Positions 62,958 to 64,000 of a stretch of DNA of 64,000 nucleotides are shown piece by piece. Location: NCBI GenBank assembly GCA_001642945.1, contig LGRT01000013.1:310001-374000 (forward strand), written 5' to 3'. The translations under genes and the position numbers were made by a program. The stretch comes from Rhodobacteraceae bacterium SB2 (lineage in GTDB: Bacteria; Pseudomonadota; Alphaproteobacteria; Rhodobacterales; Rhodobacteraceae). Below the pieces are notes generated by a model, which did not search any database, had not been told where the DNA came from, and saw only the letters and a list, made by a program, of their open reading frames with translations. The stretch's first letter is position 1. Every line of letters starts with the position of its first letter.

Positions 62958-64000
62958 CTACCTTTTCAGCAGCACGCCAGCGCTGCCTTGAAAGTAAACC
63001 CAGACCGTATCTTCCCAGGTGAGCCCGCGCTCAGACAGGCGCTGGGTATTCGCGGTTTGGGCCTTGATAATATGGCCTGACGGCAGCTCGACGTGATAGG
63101 TGGAAATATTACCCAAATAGGCAATATCCAGAATTTTACCCTGGTAGCTGTTTTCAGAAGCGGCGGGCTTTTCTGCTGAAATCCCCACTTTTTCGGGCCG
63201 GATCGCAAAATGAATGGTATCATCTGTGCCGAAGCTGGCATCTGAGGGGGCGATGATCGGTGCGTGCTCGGCATCCCAAACAATTGAAATCTGGCGGCTT
63301 TCAGGCTTGGCTGTGCCGCTAATGATATTCACATCGCCAATAAAATCAGCGGTATAAATCGAATTTGGCGCTTCGTATATTTGCGAAGGCGTGGCCACTT
63401 GAACCATTTTGCCTTCATCCATCAGCGCCACGCGCGAGGAGACGGTCATCGCTTCTTCTTGATCATGGGTCACGATCACAAAGGTCGTACCGGTGCGCTC
63501 TTGAATATCCATCAATTCAAATTGCGTTTCGCTGCGCAGCTTTTTATCCAGCGCGCCGAGCGGTTCATCGAGCAAAAGCAATTTTGGCGCTTTTGCCAAA
63601 GCGCGTGCCAAGGCCACCCTTTGGCGTTGGCCCCCCGAAATTTGATGCGGTTTCCGATTGGCAAATTTGGCCAGACGCGTCAGCCTCAGCATTTCCGCAA
63701 CCCGCTGCGATATCACCTCTTTATCGCGCGTCTCGCGCCGCAAGCCAAACGCAATATTCTCCCAAACAGACAGATGCGGAAACAGCGCATAAGATTGGAA
63801 CATCATGTTTACAGCGCGTAAATTTGGTGGAATCGGTGAGATATCTTGACCATCTAGAAGAATGGTGCCGGCGCTGAGCGGCTCAAAGCCTGCAAGCAGC
63901 CGCATCAATGTTGTTTTTCCGCATCCTGACGGGCCCAAAAGCGCAAAAAACTCGCGCTCATAAATGCTGAGGTTCAAATTATCGATGGCCGTAAAATTGC
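62958..64000 (-). CDS. Polyamine-type ABC importer ATPase (PotA-like), 5' end cut
   Basis: The open frame continues to the window edge (codons for NFTAIDNLNLSIYEREFF), so the true start lies beyond 64000; at least 346 residues are present. Walker A is LLGPSGCGKTTLMRLLAG, the signature ISGGQRQRVALARAL, Walker B LLLLDEPLGALDKKLR and the switch IVTHDQEEAM. The C-terminal quarter is a TOBE-type regulatory domain. It powers uptake with the PotB- and PotC-like permeases. A periplasmic binding protein gene would be expected upstream, outside the window. Confidence 0.92.
   Translation of the reverse strand, partial: NFTAIDNLNLSIYEREFFALLGPSGCGKTTLMRLLAGFEPLSAGTILLDGQDISPIPPNLRAVNMMFQSYALFPHLSVWENIAFGLRRETRDKEVISQRVAEMLRLTRLAKFANRKPHQISGGQRQRVALARALAKAPKLLLLDEPLGALDKKLRSETQFELMDIQERTGTTFVIVTHDQEEAMTVSSRVALMDEGKMVQVATPSQIYEAPNSIYTADFIGDVNIISGTAKPESRQISIVWDAEHAPIIAPSDASFGTDDTIHFAIRPEKVGISAEKPAASENSYQGKILDIAYLGNISTYHVELPSGHIIKAQTANTQRLSERGLTWEDTVWVYFQGSAGVLLKR

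Overview
The window looks like a chromosomal segment of a marine alphaproteobacterium of the Rhodobacteraceae (Roseobacter group). This is inferred from gene content and order: petP-petR next to ilvE and petABC, a bioY/bioN/bioM biotin ECF cassette, serC-serA divergent from serB, an IalB-family protein, a DUF3726 gene beside an unknown conserved gene, and a thermolabile-type asparaginase. Base composition is moderate for the family, and intergenic stretches are distinctly AT-rich. I see no rRNA, tRNA, CRISPR array, insertion sequence, phage gene or attachment site; nearly all of the window is dense core-type coding sequence.

Layout. 1-7292 is a signalling block: two class III nucleotide cyclases on the minus strand (one fused to an alpha/beta hydrolase) divergent from a plus-strand operon of a hybrid histidine kinase, a single-domain receiver and a receiver-cyclase. 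7297-9716 holds a nitroreductase, a proline iminopeptidase and ubiG. 9713-15168 is the respiratory block: petR and petP, divergent ilvE, then petABC (cytochrome bc1) with a strong terminator. 15231-18769 is a three-gene minus-strand unit of an MFS carrier and two proteins of unknown function. 18867-22795 is a membrane hybrid kinase divergent from a LuxR-type regulator across 710 bp of AT-rich DNA.

22834-27147 holds an acyl-CoA ligase and an atypical thiolase converging on bioM-bioN-bioY. 27343-29148 has two L,D-transpeptidases around a CAP-domain lipoprotein. 29205-37064 is a long minus-strand run: hslO, CoA-type NUDIX, CCA-adding enzyme, an ABC exporter pair and an RNA m5U methyltransferase. 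37152-39341 has a NUDIX protein, a receiver-PP2C phosphatase and an orphan HPt. 39350-53855 is mostly housekeeping: ilvA, argG, a membrane-protein gene split by an in-frame TGA, rlmN, asparaginase, rluE, a class III aminotransferase, smpB, sseA, an aspartate-type aminotransferase, glpK, trhO and a phosphatase. 53952-57944 is serine biosynthesis, with a probable serC leader RNA. 58009-58952 is msrB-msrA. 59003-64000 has a DMT exporter and a polyamine-type ABC importer with an FAD amine oxidase, cut by the window end.

How the parts may work together. Three cyclases, two hybrid kinases, two stand-alone receivers, a receiver-phosphatase and an HPt protein in 40 kb suggest linked phosphorelay and cyclic-nucleotide signalling. 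The kinase/receiver/receiver-cyclase operon is the clearest case; its cyclase lacks the catalytic arginine, so it may be a regulator rather than an enzyme. The least understood parts are the 566-residue protein/DUF3726/MFS unit and the ligase/thiolase pair facing the biotin transporter.
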